From assembly GCA_018873245.2 (NCBI GenBank), contig JAEMBT020000009.1, positions 17,143,794 to 17,207,793 on the forward strand: a DNA stretch of 64,000 bases, read 5' to 3'. The position numbers were made by a program, and so were the translations under genes. The notes beneath the pieces were generated by a model. The model ran no database searches, had not been told where the DNA came from, and saw nothing but the letters and a program-made list of their open reading frames with translations. Shown here in pieces: positions 36,268-47,218 of this stretch (position 1 is its first letter; the number at the start of each line of letters is the position of its first letter). This stretch comes from Archegozetes longisetosus. Lineage: Eukaryota > Arthropoda > Arachnida > Sarcoptiformes > Trhypochthoniidae.

Positions 36268-36611
36268 TGTTGCACACATAGCGGTAACTTGCTTAACTTA
36301 ACCCCACGAACCCGATTTGACCTAAGCTTCGCAATCTGATGCTATCAGGTCGCTCGAAAAGTTTTGTCCTCGACCTATACAGGAAATAGTTCCGTTCGCT
36401 GGTTTTTCTATTTCTTTTTTGGCTTGTCTCGCAATTAATTTATTAAGTCACCAGAATAAGTACCAATCATTATTTATCCTGCAGGCAAATAAATACTATA
36501 CAATAATTTGGCTTTACCGACAAAACTTTTCGAACGGCCTGATATTATCACTTAGGTTAAATCCCGCTCGTGAACACTTAACAATTTTACCTTTTATTGT
36601 GGGTGTGGCCT
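36268..36611. mobile_element. 344-bp inverted-repeat MITE
   Basis: The left arm, about 36268-36369, pairs with the right arm, about 36519-36611. The innermost match GCTCGAAAAGTTTTGTC with GACAAAACTTTTCGAACG is strongest, and GACCTAAG, CCCGATTT and GGTAA blocks also pair with their inverses. No coding capacity for a transposase. A + strand open frame (36419-36613) lies within it and is taken as chance. Confidence 0.75.
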
Positions 36612-38996
36612 AATTGGTTTATAATATGATCAAAAATGAGGAGTTTTGGAAAATGGGCCTGGTCATCTACACGGTGAGGCATAAGATTCTTGTTTTAAGC
36701 CAAGTGCAATAGTAGCCGAAGATATGAAACGTATCTTTAGCCTTCACCATTTGAACGTGACACTATAACTAAAACACAACCATTAATATAACCCTCAAAA
36801 ATATCTGTATCATCATTCTTAATTTAAGGTCTCCCATTAAGATGTTCATAAATTCCTATGGGATGTGTGTGGAGATGATAACTCTGACACAGTTAATGGA
36901 TCTGGATATACATTTCAGTCAAAAATTAATACATTGAAAACCAAATATCAATTTCAATCTAATTTCTCGGTATTACAAAATTACTTCCACCTGTTTATAA
37001 TATGACTATATAAGGGGTTATATCCATGTTTTATACAGTTTTTTAAACATTTAACATTGAAATCTAATTTTGTGTTGACGAATTTTAGAGCTGGTGGTTC
37101 GAAACTCCAGTTTGAGGTTAGATTATTGCGCTTTTGAAAACGAAGTCGAATTGAAGTGGAGATCAAATCAATTCGATAAATCTAAGGCGAAAGTAAGCCA
37201 AATGAAAACTTATTGAAAAATCGAATAAATTGTAACAAAGTGTAATTTAATATTACTGAAATATTTTCAATGACCTTGCATTGGGTGCCATGAATATTCT
37301 AAAATGATAGTATTAAATTTCTGGGAAAACAAAAGCTATATTTAATTATATTAATTCTTAAAATGATAAATTCTCAAAATTGAAAATAAGCTAAGCGAAA
37401 ATACAGTAAGTGAAAGATTACAATCTGAGACTCAAGATGTGGCTCATGTAGTGTAGAAAGCAAGACTCAAAGTCGAAGACGTGACATCGCTAGTTAAATC
37501 GAATAATAGTCATGTTGAATATTAAAAGCAGTTATCTTTTTTATATGCTTTCATTTTCAAGTTTAAAGCTTTTTAAAAAGTTAATGATCGCAAATACTCT
37601 CTAAGATCTAACCAGTAGGAATTTAAGTCATTAAAATTTTTATTTTCACTTTTTGAACTGCGTAAGGGACTATAATGCATCAACTTATTTTATTCGTTTA
37701 TTACTCAAAAGGATTTGTCAAACTAATTCTCTAAATTAAAGCACTTTGAAAATTTTTATTAATATATTATGCATAAATGATGATTTATGAAAATGGGTAC
37801 AAAAGTTGATCGATTTCGTTACAAAACTTAGCGTTCCTATTAATTAGGTATTGTTCTACAAAGTACCTGTATTGAGTAGCGTTGACATTTATGCATATTA
37901 TAAACAAGTTTAAGTAATTAACGAAATCCTAAAAAATGTAAGAGTTTTGAAAAAATGTATTGAAAGCTTGATTTAATTAAAGATAAAAGATTGATGTATA
38001 CATCCATTAATGCTAATTGAATGATACATTAGTTAATTCTTTTTATAAATTTTATATTAAGACTTGTTTGAGAATTAAGAAGTAATTCACAGAAGCATTT
38101 ATATTGACCTTGCTTCAAATATACACTATGTATATGTTTCGACAATAAAAACTTGACGCATAATATTAATAAATTTTGAAGTATAAATAAGTATTTCTAA
38201 AAAGTAGATCATGAGATGGACTCTAAATAAGAGTAAATAACGCTGTATTTTTCATCGTTGATTTTGATTGAAATTATTAAAAGAATAGTACTCATAAGAA
38301 AGAACTAGGAATTTATTAGGAATTTGAATGATGTCTCGTGTATGATATTGTTTGTCAATCTATAATAACGGATAACAACTAAAAACTTGATCTGAATATA
38401 AACCAATATTATTAAATAATTGAAATGATTTTTTAAATAGGTTCTATGTATAGGATAAAAGCTCAATTACACCTCTATTTAACACAATCTTCAATTATTA
38501 ATTCATTAATAGAATTTAATAAATATATAATAAAGTGTCAGGTGACTCCAAAACAGTATTTGGACAAATCTAAAGACATAACAAATATTGGGCGGGAAAA
38601 CGGATTGTTCAACATATAAAAATGCAATTAACAAAAAACAGTTAATTTAATTAAAGAACCAAGATATTTGGTCACGTTAAGTAAATAATAACTATAAGTA
38701 TGAGACAACACTAAAATATCGAGAACAGAGTGAAAAATAGTTATTATATTGAATAAGATATATATTACACAAAGTTTAAATAGAGATTGATTGATAGGCA
38801 AAATCTATTCAAAATACGTCAACATGTTGAAGTTGCCAATAAGCTTCATTACTGTTCTATGATACCAATCATACCTTTTATATTTGATTTATTAAGAATT
38901 ATCTTATTCCCTGCCGCCATACCTATTTCATCAAATTCATTTTTTACTATGATAAAATTTACCTTCTAAATATAACTATGATTTTATTCTTCCTAT
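36612..38996. other. Intergenic stretch, no gene seen
   Basis: AT-rich. Small open stretches at 36981-37166 and 38787-38969 have no recognisable features. Confidence 0.55.
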
Positions 38997-39349
38997 TTAT
39001 TTTAATAGTGTTCTAAAAGTTTGACATAATAAATTTCGGATTTCATCAATTAAAATATCCAAGTCATTTATTTCTTGTTTCAGTTGTATTAAAGTTTCTT
39101 TTGTTTGTTTTAATCTTATAGAATACTTTTTCAAACTCTCGTTTAAGAACCTCTGGTGATACTTCTTTATAGTTCTCTAAATCATCAAATTCATCGAGGA
39201 TCTCGCATTAATTTTTTGATAAGTATATTCTTCTTAAATATTTGTGGTCTTGAAGGCTCTTGAAAATTCGATTCATTTATCTCTTCATCTAGTAAACTTA
39301 TATCATTCCGACGAGTTTGTAATTTGTTTGTGTTTCTGACTTTGAACAT
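38997..39349 (-). pseudogene. Possible decayed coiled-coil coding relic
   Basis: Reading the minus strand from an ATG at 39347-39349 gives a hydrophilic 52-residue frame that ends in TGA at 39191. Overlapping frames then continue with an acidic stretch (LDEFDDLENYKEVSPEVL) and a Lys/Gln/Ile/Leu heptad-like segment (LKQTKETLIQLKQEINDLD) to a TAA at 38997. Two frameshifts would link them. The protein is not recognised. It could be a transposon accessory relic or chance AT-rich coding-like sequence. It stops where the hairpin MITE at 39376 begins. Confidence 0.3.
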
Positions 39350-39375
39350 GACGGTTCCAGTTCTTTTTCAAGATC

Positions 39376-39509
39376 TTAGAGCCGTATTCCGAGTTCTGTT
39401 TTAAGCTAGATCTCGGCTCAAGTTAGACTTAGTACTATTGAAATTTGTATTTACAAGTCTAACTTAAGTCTAGATCGAGCTTAAGACAGAACTCAGAATA
39501 CGGCTCTTA
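39376..39509. mobile_element. 134-bp near-perfect hairpin MITE
   Basis: AGAGCCGTATTCCGAGTTCT on the left and its close inverse on the right enclose a loop of only about 25 bp. Inner words AAGTTAGACTT and AAGTCTAACTT also pair. The direct word CAAGA flanks both sides but a full 8-bp duplication is not clear. It directly abuts the element at 39509-40084. Confidence 0.85.
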
Positions 39510-40084
39510 CAAGAAAAGGTAGGCAACGGTCAGAGCTCGATTTTGACAAAATTTCAGAAAAGGTACTTTAGAGTATCATTATTAAGAAAATATAAGAGTT
39601 TTTTGCAAAATCATATCAGGGATCTAAATATTAATTTTGCAAAATTAATTATTTAATAGTAAATTTATAGCATTCAGTACTTATAAGTGTATCATACCAT
39701 TAGGTTATTGAACTTTTCAAACTCAAAACATCTGTTTATTCTTACAATAGAGTTACTATTGTAAAATTTTAATCCCTGAATAACTTAAGGTGTACTAAAC
39801 TTTAAGCTGACCAATACTTTCTTAAACTTTTGATTAATTTAATATTTAAACTTTTTCCTATAGATTTTAAGTATTTTAAAACAAATTATGCAACAAAACT
39901 TTAATAATAAAATAATTGGTTGTGTTAAGTCTTTGTATAAAATGAAAACATCGAAAGTTAATAATTCTGAACAAGTTTTGATTCTGCAAAAATTTTTTAC
40001 ATATTTTTTATATTTTTACTTCAAATAACATTTTCTGAAATTTTTATCAAAATCGCGCTCTGACCGTTACCTACCTTTGCTTGT
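39509..40084. mobile_element. 576-bp TIR element
   Basis: The left end ACAAGAAAAGGTAGGCAACG and the right end, inverted ACAAGCAAAGGTAGGTAACG, continue as GGTCAGAGC.CGATTTTGA for a total of about 55 bp. The interior is AT-rich without coding content. It lies between the hairpin MITE and the piggyBac relic. Confidence 0.8.
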
Positions 40085-40210
40085 TAGTATTACAAATTAT
40101 ACAATGTGTCCTATTTGTTTATAAACGAAAAGATTTATCAACCCATTCAGACGGGCTTTTATTACTCATTGGAAATAATGAAGATAAGTTATTCTATATT
40201 TGTTACAATG

Positions 40211-41100
40211 TTAGAAATTAGTTTTGGTATGATAAATTGTGAAACATTGAGGATTACGTAATCCAACATCACACTCAATACACATAAATCTTGTTCGCTT
40301 TTTCTCACTTGTTCTCTTGGAGCACACTACACACGCTTTCTCAACTTTCTTTTACAATAATTGCCAATACATATGTACATTTTTTATATGCATCCCTCCA
40401 TTTTCTGCCCGCCAAATTTATCAAAGTATGTGTAAAGATATCGTATGTTGTTATGTTTTAAGTTTGAAAATTTTATTTGATGTTGACTGCTTTGGATCTT
40501 TTTCTATAATGGTCTTAAATTTACTCTATTTTGGATATATAGATAGGGTGATCACCTCTGGCTTGTCTCATGACGGGACAAGATACCAAAGGGGGCATCC
40601 TTAAATTTTTAAAAAGAAGAGTGCCGCTTTTGTTAGTTATTACAAATATTTAGTTGTCAAAGAATACATTTTAATATTAAAACATTGAAAAATATTATTC
40701 ATGTTTAATTTCTAAGGTATATTTATTGTTAGAAATGGCATCTTTCAAAAGTTATTCAAAAGTAAGAAATACTGGTTTATATCAGATATAAGTCAAGTCA
40801 GAAAAGATTAATTCAATAAATTTTGGTTTTAAACAACAGGTGTTCAAAACATTAAACTGGATTTCTTAATCCCTTATCATTTGTAAAATAAACTCAATGT
40901 TTGAATTTCCAAGAGATATTTTCTATACACATTTTTCAAAAAGAAAGTTGAAAAACGGAACAACTAATTGTCTCGTCGAAAGTTTTTGGTCTGACGGGGT
41001 TTCCATCTTTTATTCTTAAAAAGACGGGACTGTCCCGTCAAAAAACAGAACGGATGGTCACCCTATAAATAGATAATAAACATTAAAATGATAGCGTTAT
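40211..41100 (-). pseudogene. piggyBac transposase C-terminal relic, interrupted by a hAT MITE
   Basis: On the minus strand 40354-40211 encodes CVVCSKRTSEKKRTRFMCIE followed by CDVGLRNPQCF and YHTKTNF, then a stop. The C-x2-C, C-x2-C and C-F..YH pattern is the cysteine-rich C-terminal domain of piggyBac transposases, which binds DNA in the active enzyme. A frame-shifted LAGRKW piece just upstream could be the conserved L.GRHFP block. Beyond the MITE at 40544-41065 a stretch with IILMFIIYL may correspond to the VNAFILY helix. Catalytic residues are not found. Confidence 0.65.
40544..41065. mobile_element. 522-bp hAT-type MITE
   Basis: The ends TAGGGTGATCACC (left) and TAGGGTGACCATCC (right, inverted) are flanked by TATATAGA at 40536-40543 and TAAATAGA at 41066-41073, an 8-bp duplication with one mismatch. 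GACGGGAC words occur near both ends, twice as a small hairpin on the right. No transposase. It sits within the piggyBac relic and is therefore younger. Confidence 0.85.
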
Positions 41101-43310
41101 TGACGACAAAGAGATTAGATTGTTGGGCGACTTCAAAAGCTTAATCCGTCGCGCCAACTCCAGTAAGGCCAGTACTCAAACCATTATTACAAGTTTATAT
41201 TAAAATCCCAATATGTGGCAAGTATAGAGAAAGAAAATAAGTTCTAAAGTTCAATGCACTTCAAACTTTACATATGTTTATCCTATCATGTTTGGTATCA
41301 AATCAAAGATCTCAAAAAATCTAATAAGCTCGAGAATGTAGCGAAATTCCATTCCTATCACGTGTTATTCTCAAAAAGCTACCATATAGTCACCCCGTCT
41401 CCAACGGGTTAATATATTTATAATCAAATTTATAAATTTTCATGTATGATAAATGGAGACTAAAAAATGTCGTTGCAGAATTGATAAACTTATAATTCAA
41501 TTTTATAAGAATAAAACAGCAAAAGATTGATGTCAACCTGAATGCTCTCAATACAGACATGAAGCATACTTATTTAAAGAAGATAAGCTATTTCCTAAAG
41601 TATCAAGATCCAATATTTTGATTGAAGATGTATCACTATATTTGCAATTGAACTATAAGATCAAGTTCTTGCCCATGCACAATGGCTTAATGTGGATTCT
41701 CCTTAATATACTCACTAATATTGGTATGAGCCGCTTATAAGAGGCAGAGACAGTTTCATCGTGGGAATAAAACTGAAATGTGGGATTCTTGGAACGAATG
41801 AATATTATATTCGTTATATGCATGTCGAAATTAGGTAAACTACAAGTTTTGATTGAAAAGTCAGATCAACAGTTGTGAAGGTTCTCGTCATTTGCATTAT
41901 ACTATGATTTTGAGCCTCCTGGCTAGATCTAGTGTGTATAAAAAAGTTTTTTAATGAGAGATCCTCTACATGCTCTAGAAAAATGTAGTTTGTGAAATGG
42001 ATTATATATTCACCTCTGAGCTAGCAAGGAAACACAAATTTTGTGTCATCACTTAATAAATATATAAAAAATAAGTTATAATATAAACAACTAAAACAAA
42101 TGTAAAGGAATAGAGTTTAAGATTATTTTATATTTATTAAAAGATGGTTCGATTAAAATTTCTTATGTCAATCGCAGTTTGGTCTGGAAATAGGTTTTCA
42201 TAAGTATTTGGATCTATCTTATATTTAGAGATAACTTGTGAAAAGGTTTCAAGTATTGACTTATAGGGATTAAAATAGCGAGGTATTAAAACTTTTAAAT
42301 TCGCCAGAAGTCTGACTATTTCTGGTCAATAACCTGTTTTATTGTATTTCTTACTCTCTATATACAAAATTTATTCAAATGTATCTTCAGTTTTACTTTA
42401 GAAGGCAAACAGTAAACTTCAAATAAAAATATACATTTTAAAGCTAAACACAAAAACTTTACACAAATATGTAAAAAATTAATACACAAAGAAATATAAA
42501 TAGCATATAAGGTAAAATCGCTCTGTGTTCTCAGAAGGGGATGAGAAATGGAGAACCCCTTTTGCACTTTTTTGCTTTGTTTCTATTTTTGATTTTTAGT
42601 ATTGCAGTATGGAGATAAAAAATTTGTTTATGAAAAAAGAGAAGAGTACTGAAATCTGGAATAGAATGGGAGAGGACAACTTCGTTATCTAGAAGTTTCT
42701 CAAAGTTACAGATATAAAATGTAAGTTACTTATAGTATATAAGTATATTTCACAGTTAAGTTGCCCTTTTGCTTATCATATTGCGTCAAAACATTTATGA
42801 GAAGTAAACTATCTATAGTAGTCAAAGTGACCTTATCATTTCATATCTTATTACAAATTTTTTAGATAATTTTCCAAAAATTTGGAAACTTAATTTTCTT
42901 AGCCATTCCATTCTTTTTATACACTTTGTTTTGCAAATCTACACTTTTCTGATAGCTCTTATAGGAGCCAACGAGGAGAGAGGGGACTGATCAGAACCGA
43001 TCTTTTATCATTACTTTTATTAAAATAAGTCTTAAATATATGTTATAGTGTTTAGTGCTGTTTTACACAATAATATTGTATACTTAGATCGCCAGTCCTC
43101 AGACCAGTGTAAAAGTATAAAATAAGTTACCTTAGATCATTCTGTAAAGATTTTCAAAACATTTACAACGTCTAGTTGGGTCAATTTTTCAGAGAATTAA
43201 GTCATAATTGGAAAGGTAAAGTTTTGCATTGTTCTTTTTATTAGTAAACTAGATCCTTATTTATATTTATATATCCTGTGGTTGTCTTTAAACTCTAAAG
43301 TCCGTTTTTA
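41074..43310. other. Intergenic stretch, no gene seen
   Basis: No recognisable coding sequence. This includes the 5' flank of the reading frame at 43311, where no clear promoter can be picked out. Confidence 0.5.
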
Positions 43311-44009
43311 ATGGAAACGACACTGGAAGTAAAAATTCCAGAATATGAAGAGATGATAAGGATAGCACTTAAAGAAGGAAAGGCAGTAGTTCATTTATGG
43401 AATCTTCGTGTTGTATCTATATCTGAGTTTAGGTGGAATGCGGGTCATATCTCATTAAGTCTTTCGAATTGAGTACATATCAGTTTTTGGCCTGAGAGTA
43501 TTACGAAAGACCTAGTCAGGAATATTAAACCAATTCAAAACCAAACTTTGGCTGATGATATTTATTGTGAAGAATGTTTGCCTGACGAAACATTTTATAT
43601 TCCATATGGGATACTTGATGAAGATAAAATTGGGGGGTGGTGGTTTCAATACAAGAGTACTACTATGTATAATTTACTTAGGAATAATTGTGCATTAACC
43701 GTCCTGAAAGCATTTTATGAAGGAAGAAAAGGGAAAATCACGTTCTATAAGACAGAAATAATAAAACTCTTCAATGATGAGGCGACGTCCTCTGAAGTTA
43801 CTGAAGATTACCAGGAAATCTTGGAAGACTATGAAGATATCATACGTAAGATAAGAGTGGATGAAGGGAACTTGAGCAAACTGCCGAATATGGTTCTAAC
43901 ACTTATAAAAGACGCCACTCAAACAGCCATGAAGGAACTTGGGCCAGGCATCCCATCAAGTAAACCTGGAAGGTCGGATCGCAAATCTAGACATCGTAAA
44001 TTTAAATAG
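43311..44009 (+). pseudogene. Intronless permuted-papain-like cysteine hydrolase homologue with one in-frame stop
   Basis: From ATG at 43311 the frame stays open to TAG at 44007-44009 except for one TGA at 43470-43472 (codon 54 of 232). Before the TGA is WNAGHISLSLSN, with H46; after it come VHISFWP (55-61) and YNLLRNNC (C127). A histidine in GH.(S/A)L followed much later by NNC or RNC is the arrangement of circularly permuted papain folds (LRAT, PPPDE, NlpC/P60-like), so a thiol hydrolase role is inferred. The middle is acidic (EVTEDYQEILEDYEDI), the C-terminus basic (KPGRSDRKSRHRKFK). The TGA sits where a turn glycine would fit. It is either a recently broken gene or a sequencing error. No intron and no obvious transposon ends. 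The exact family is not identified. Confidence 0.6.
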
Positions 44010-45246
44010 TATATATTATCTATAAAATCTCGAACATAGATTGTATTTGTTTAAATTGTGACAATGGAAATATGATATAAGCGTTTGTTTTAGGTTGCCA
44101 CTGTACCACTTTCATCTAAGTTTTGTTTTAGCAATAGTAAAATGATGTCTTGATATTTTATAAAACCGAGATTAAGAAATGATTCTAATTACATTTAATT
44201 CTTCTGTAAATAAGCCTTGATTTGATATACATATTGCTGTGATAAGCGGTTCAAAAGTTAGACAAGCAACCGATCACTTAATGATACTAAACACTGACCA
44301 CCATGATATTGGTATCACCATGAAGTGAGGGATATTCATTGACAAACTAAACATCTAGGAAACCAACTCTTTATCTGTTACAGTTTGAGGATAATGAATT
44401 TTCGAAGATACGGGTACAGGAATTTCCTTTTTGTGCATCTATTAAACATATGATCGACAGATTTTCTTGGAACTTGGCTACAGTGAGCATCACTTTTTAG
44501 AAGATCAAATGAGGTACGAGCTCGCACGTTCTAGAAGCGCAATAGTGAAATATAGTAATTTTATGTGGCTTTCTGTAGTATTTTAGCTTAAACCTCACAC
44601 GAAATAATACAGAAAGTTTTTTAATGTTTTATTAATGACTTTAGAGGACCGATTGAGGTACGGATCGTGTTGTCACAGTATGTTTATCTTTCACTATTAG
44701 GGAATTATTTTTTGCGAATCTTAAGGCTTTTTTATGAGTTTTTTTCGTTTTAAACAAAATGGAAATTGTTTTTTTTATTTTATAGGGGTGAGGATTCGTA
44801 GTGTCGTACTCTCCTAGGATCGCCATATATAAACTACTGCTATAATTGCAGCCATCTCAATGTCACTTATCGTTATCGAGAAATTCGAAAAAAATTTCTT
44901 GTACAGGTGAGTCAACTTACATGGTAAGTCTATCTCAGTAACCAGAGGTCAGAGGTCGACCTAACTTGACTAGTGAACAGTTGTGGTTAGTGTAAAGTGG
45001 GCATACATTGGTGGATTTCAGTGAGTCAAGAGCCAACTTTACAGAGAGTGATGATCGGTATTGTAATTTTCGTTATATATTAATATTTCATGTTTTAAGA
45101 GAAGAATAGAGGGAAATAGGGCTGATAGGGAAGGAAAGGATATTTTGGGACTGATATCACTGCTCATGAAGTGAGTCATCAATAACCGGAGACTATGCTA
45201 GATTTAAGTTTAAAGGCTTTACGACCTACGTTATTTACCATCCTCT
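44010..45246. other. Intergenic stretch, no gene seen
   Basis: A minus-strand open stretch at 44641-44826 has no recognisable features. Nothing else is supported. Confidence 0.55.
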
Positions 45247-45310
45247 ATATCTCAGCTGACGAAGATGTCAGAACCACAACCACACGGTCCCAAGCCGTGG
45301 ATTCAATCCC
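45247..45310 (+). repeat. Possible tRNA-derived SINE scrap
   Basis: TATCTCAGCTGACG (from 45248) resembles a pol III A box, and GGATTCAATCC (45299-45309) matches a B box at nearly every position; the spacing of about 50 bp is workable. A full cloverleaf does not form: the anticodon arm and acceptor ends do not pair. It is most likely a decayed tRNA-derived repeat, if real. Confidence 0.3.
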
Positions 45311-46267
45311 ATACATTCTTCTCATTCAAGAGCATTTAGATTCCTTGAATCTTTGCTTTTAATGTGAGAGCAAAATAAAATAGCGTCTTAAGAAAATTGC
45401 TGTCTTCGCATTGAGAAACGGAGTAGAAAAACGCATAAAACTTAATTAAACCAATAATTTGGTTGACCTAAAAATTTCTAGTAATATAATGCACAAGTTC
45501 TATCGAGTGATATAAAATTCATTATCTTGTGATCTTTTTCATTGATCAATTTTCATATAAAGTTTGCGAAAATCTTTAAAAGCTTTCTATCTTTTGACCC
45601 TGATATTTGCTTAGATGTCAAGTGTGGCTAGGAAGTATCCCTAAATTGTGTTAATGAACGAAACAAATGCATATTAATTGATAACCTAAAAACTCGTAGA
45701 ATGCGTTATATACAGCACGTATAAGTCCTTCGAATGTTAAATTTTAAACTGATATTAGTTTCAGACTAAACGAGACTGCTATTTATACCAGCATAATATC
45801 GTCACCTCAGTGCTATAATGCGCTAACTCAGAAATGTCTATCATGAACAAATTTGAGGTGAAAGCTTAGAATCATGGTTCGAAGACACTATAACATCTTT
45901 ACTCGAAATGATATATTTCGAAATCTATTTGAAAGTTTTGAGTTACGATTCGAGCAATTTATAGAGGTTTCATGTATTACTTCAAAAGTGGCATTAACCT
46001 TTTATGTCAAAATTTTTGAGTTAGCTCATCATAGCACTGAAGTTACAATATATTAGGATTACAACCATCGCAATCGCTATATAGAAAAGCAACGAAGTAC
46101 TCCACTTAACTGAACAAAAATTAATAGTAAACTGTAACTTGAATACATATTTTTATTATGAAAATTTTTCTGATTTCGTAGTTTTACAATAAAATTAAAT
46201 TAGTGTAATACTGACAAATAGTCGATTAATTTAAGCATTTATTGGAATTATGCGTAAGTTAAATGTT

Positions 46268-46320
<53 letters not shown>

Positions 46321-46823
46321 TGAGAATCTACTTAGGCTATAGACTTTCGTAGTCACTTACGTATATTATTAAAATATACTAAAGGTATAATTAATGATCA
46401 AATTATATGCTTTTTAAAACATCCTGACTCAGGTAAAATTATTAGTTGTTTCCTATTATAATGAATCGAAATTAGATACAAAATGTCTTTTTAAATGAGT
46501 TTTCATTAGGGTATATGAGGTAACTGAGAATATGAATATACCTAATAATCTTCAAAAGAAAAATATATTTCTTATTATTTAAAAATCTTATCAAAAATTA
46601 CTTATGATTAAAGACCGGAATTATATGCACGAATAATGTTTATTATATGCGCATATATATGCATGAAAAAACGTCTCAAATATGCATTCAATATGCACTA
46701 AAAAAATCACGTGTTGATAGAGCTGATATCTCTTTTCAACATTAACATTATCATTACAAGTGTTACAATACATTGTTTGACCATTAGTTCTAAACATATC
46801 ATTCCCAAACTCTTTCGCATATC
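45311..46823. other. Intergenic stretch with a TAA microsatellite
   Basis: No gene is supported; the (TAA)n run at 46269-46320 is listed separately. Confidence 0.6.
46269..46320. repeat. (TAA)n microsatellite, the longest in the window
   Basis: About sixteen uninterrupted TAA units followed by a slightly degenerate end. Confidence 0.95.
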
Positions 46824-47218
46824 TACAGGGTGGCCACTAATGAGGAGAATATTTCATTTGATCACCTTTTGTAATAGTTCATAGAAATATTTGACTTTAT
46901 ATCATTGTTTTGATAAACAAAGGTATAAAGTTTTTTGCAAAAGTGACCAAAATTTTCTTAATGGCTTCTGCTCGGACTACTTACCCTATCAACCAAAGGA
47001 TTGCTATCATTCAGGCCTATTATGAGAGAGAGGGCATGTGCTCAGTTCGAAACTCGGCTTCGCCATATCATTGTGAATGACGGAAAGCATTTCGAAAACA
47101 TTATACATTAAACTTAATAATTTCCTGAATAAAATGGAATTTATTTGATTTGAATATTTCTCTTAGGTTTTTTACAATTAAAAGTTAAAATCTACTCCTC
47201 ATTAGTGGCCACTCTGTA
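46824..47218 (+). mobile_element. 395-bp Tc1/mariner-type non-autonomous element
   Basis: TACAGGGTGGCCACTAATGA at the left end is repeated inverted at the right end with one mismatch (TACAGAGTGGCCACTAATGA); the terminal TA on each side is the likely target duplication. It keeps the first 39 codons of a transposase-like frame (46961-47080) and has lost everything after it. Confidence 0.9.
46961..47080 (+). pseudogene. Transposase N-terminal fragment
   Basis: The 39-residue frame has MASARTTYPINQRIAIIQAY and then YEREGMCSV, similar to the opening helix-turn-helix of mariner-like and Tc3-like transposases, where a (Q/E)R..I(I/V)..YY sequence begins the first DNA-binding domain. It ends in a TGA where the rest of the protein is deleted. 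It cannot catalyse transposition. Confidence 0.6.

Noticed and set aside
40317..40604. 95-codon + strand frame as a gene
   Set aside because: It is antisense to the piggyBac relic and runs into the hAT MITE; it is a shadow frame.
43311..44009. Selenoprotein reading of the in-frame TGA in the hydrolase-like frame
   Set aside because: The position is not next to a Cys-like active-site context and sits where a glycine would fit; no SECIS-like structure was obvious downstream. A pseudogene or sequencing error is simpler.
43311..44009. Bacterial contamination as the source of the hydrolase-like frame
   Set aside because: Its flanks on both sides are the same AT-rich eukaryotic DNA, and no bacterial neighbour or ribosome-binding site is evident.
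45247..45310. Functional tRNA gene
   Set aside because: A- and B-box-like words exist, but the acceptor and anticodon stems do not pair and no cloverleaf can be drawn.
21640..46320. CRISPR-like array from recurring TAA runs
   Set aside because: These are simple microsatellites with no spacer structure, in a eukaryotic context.
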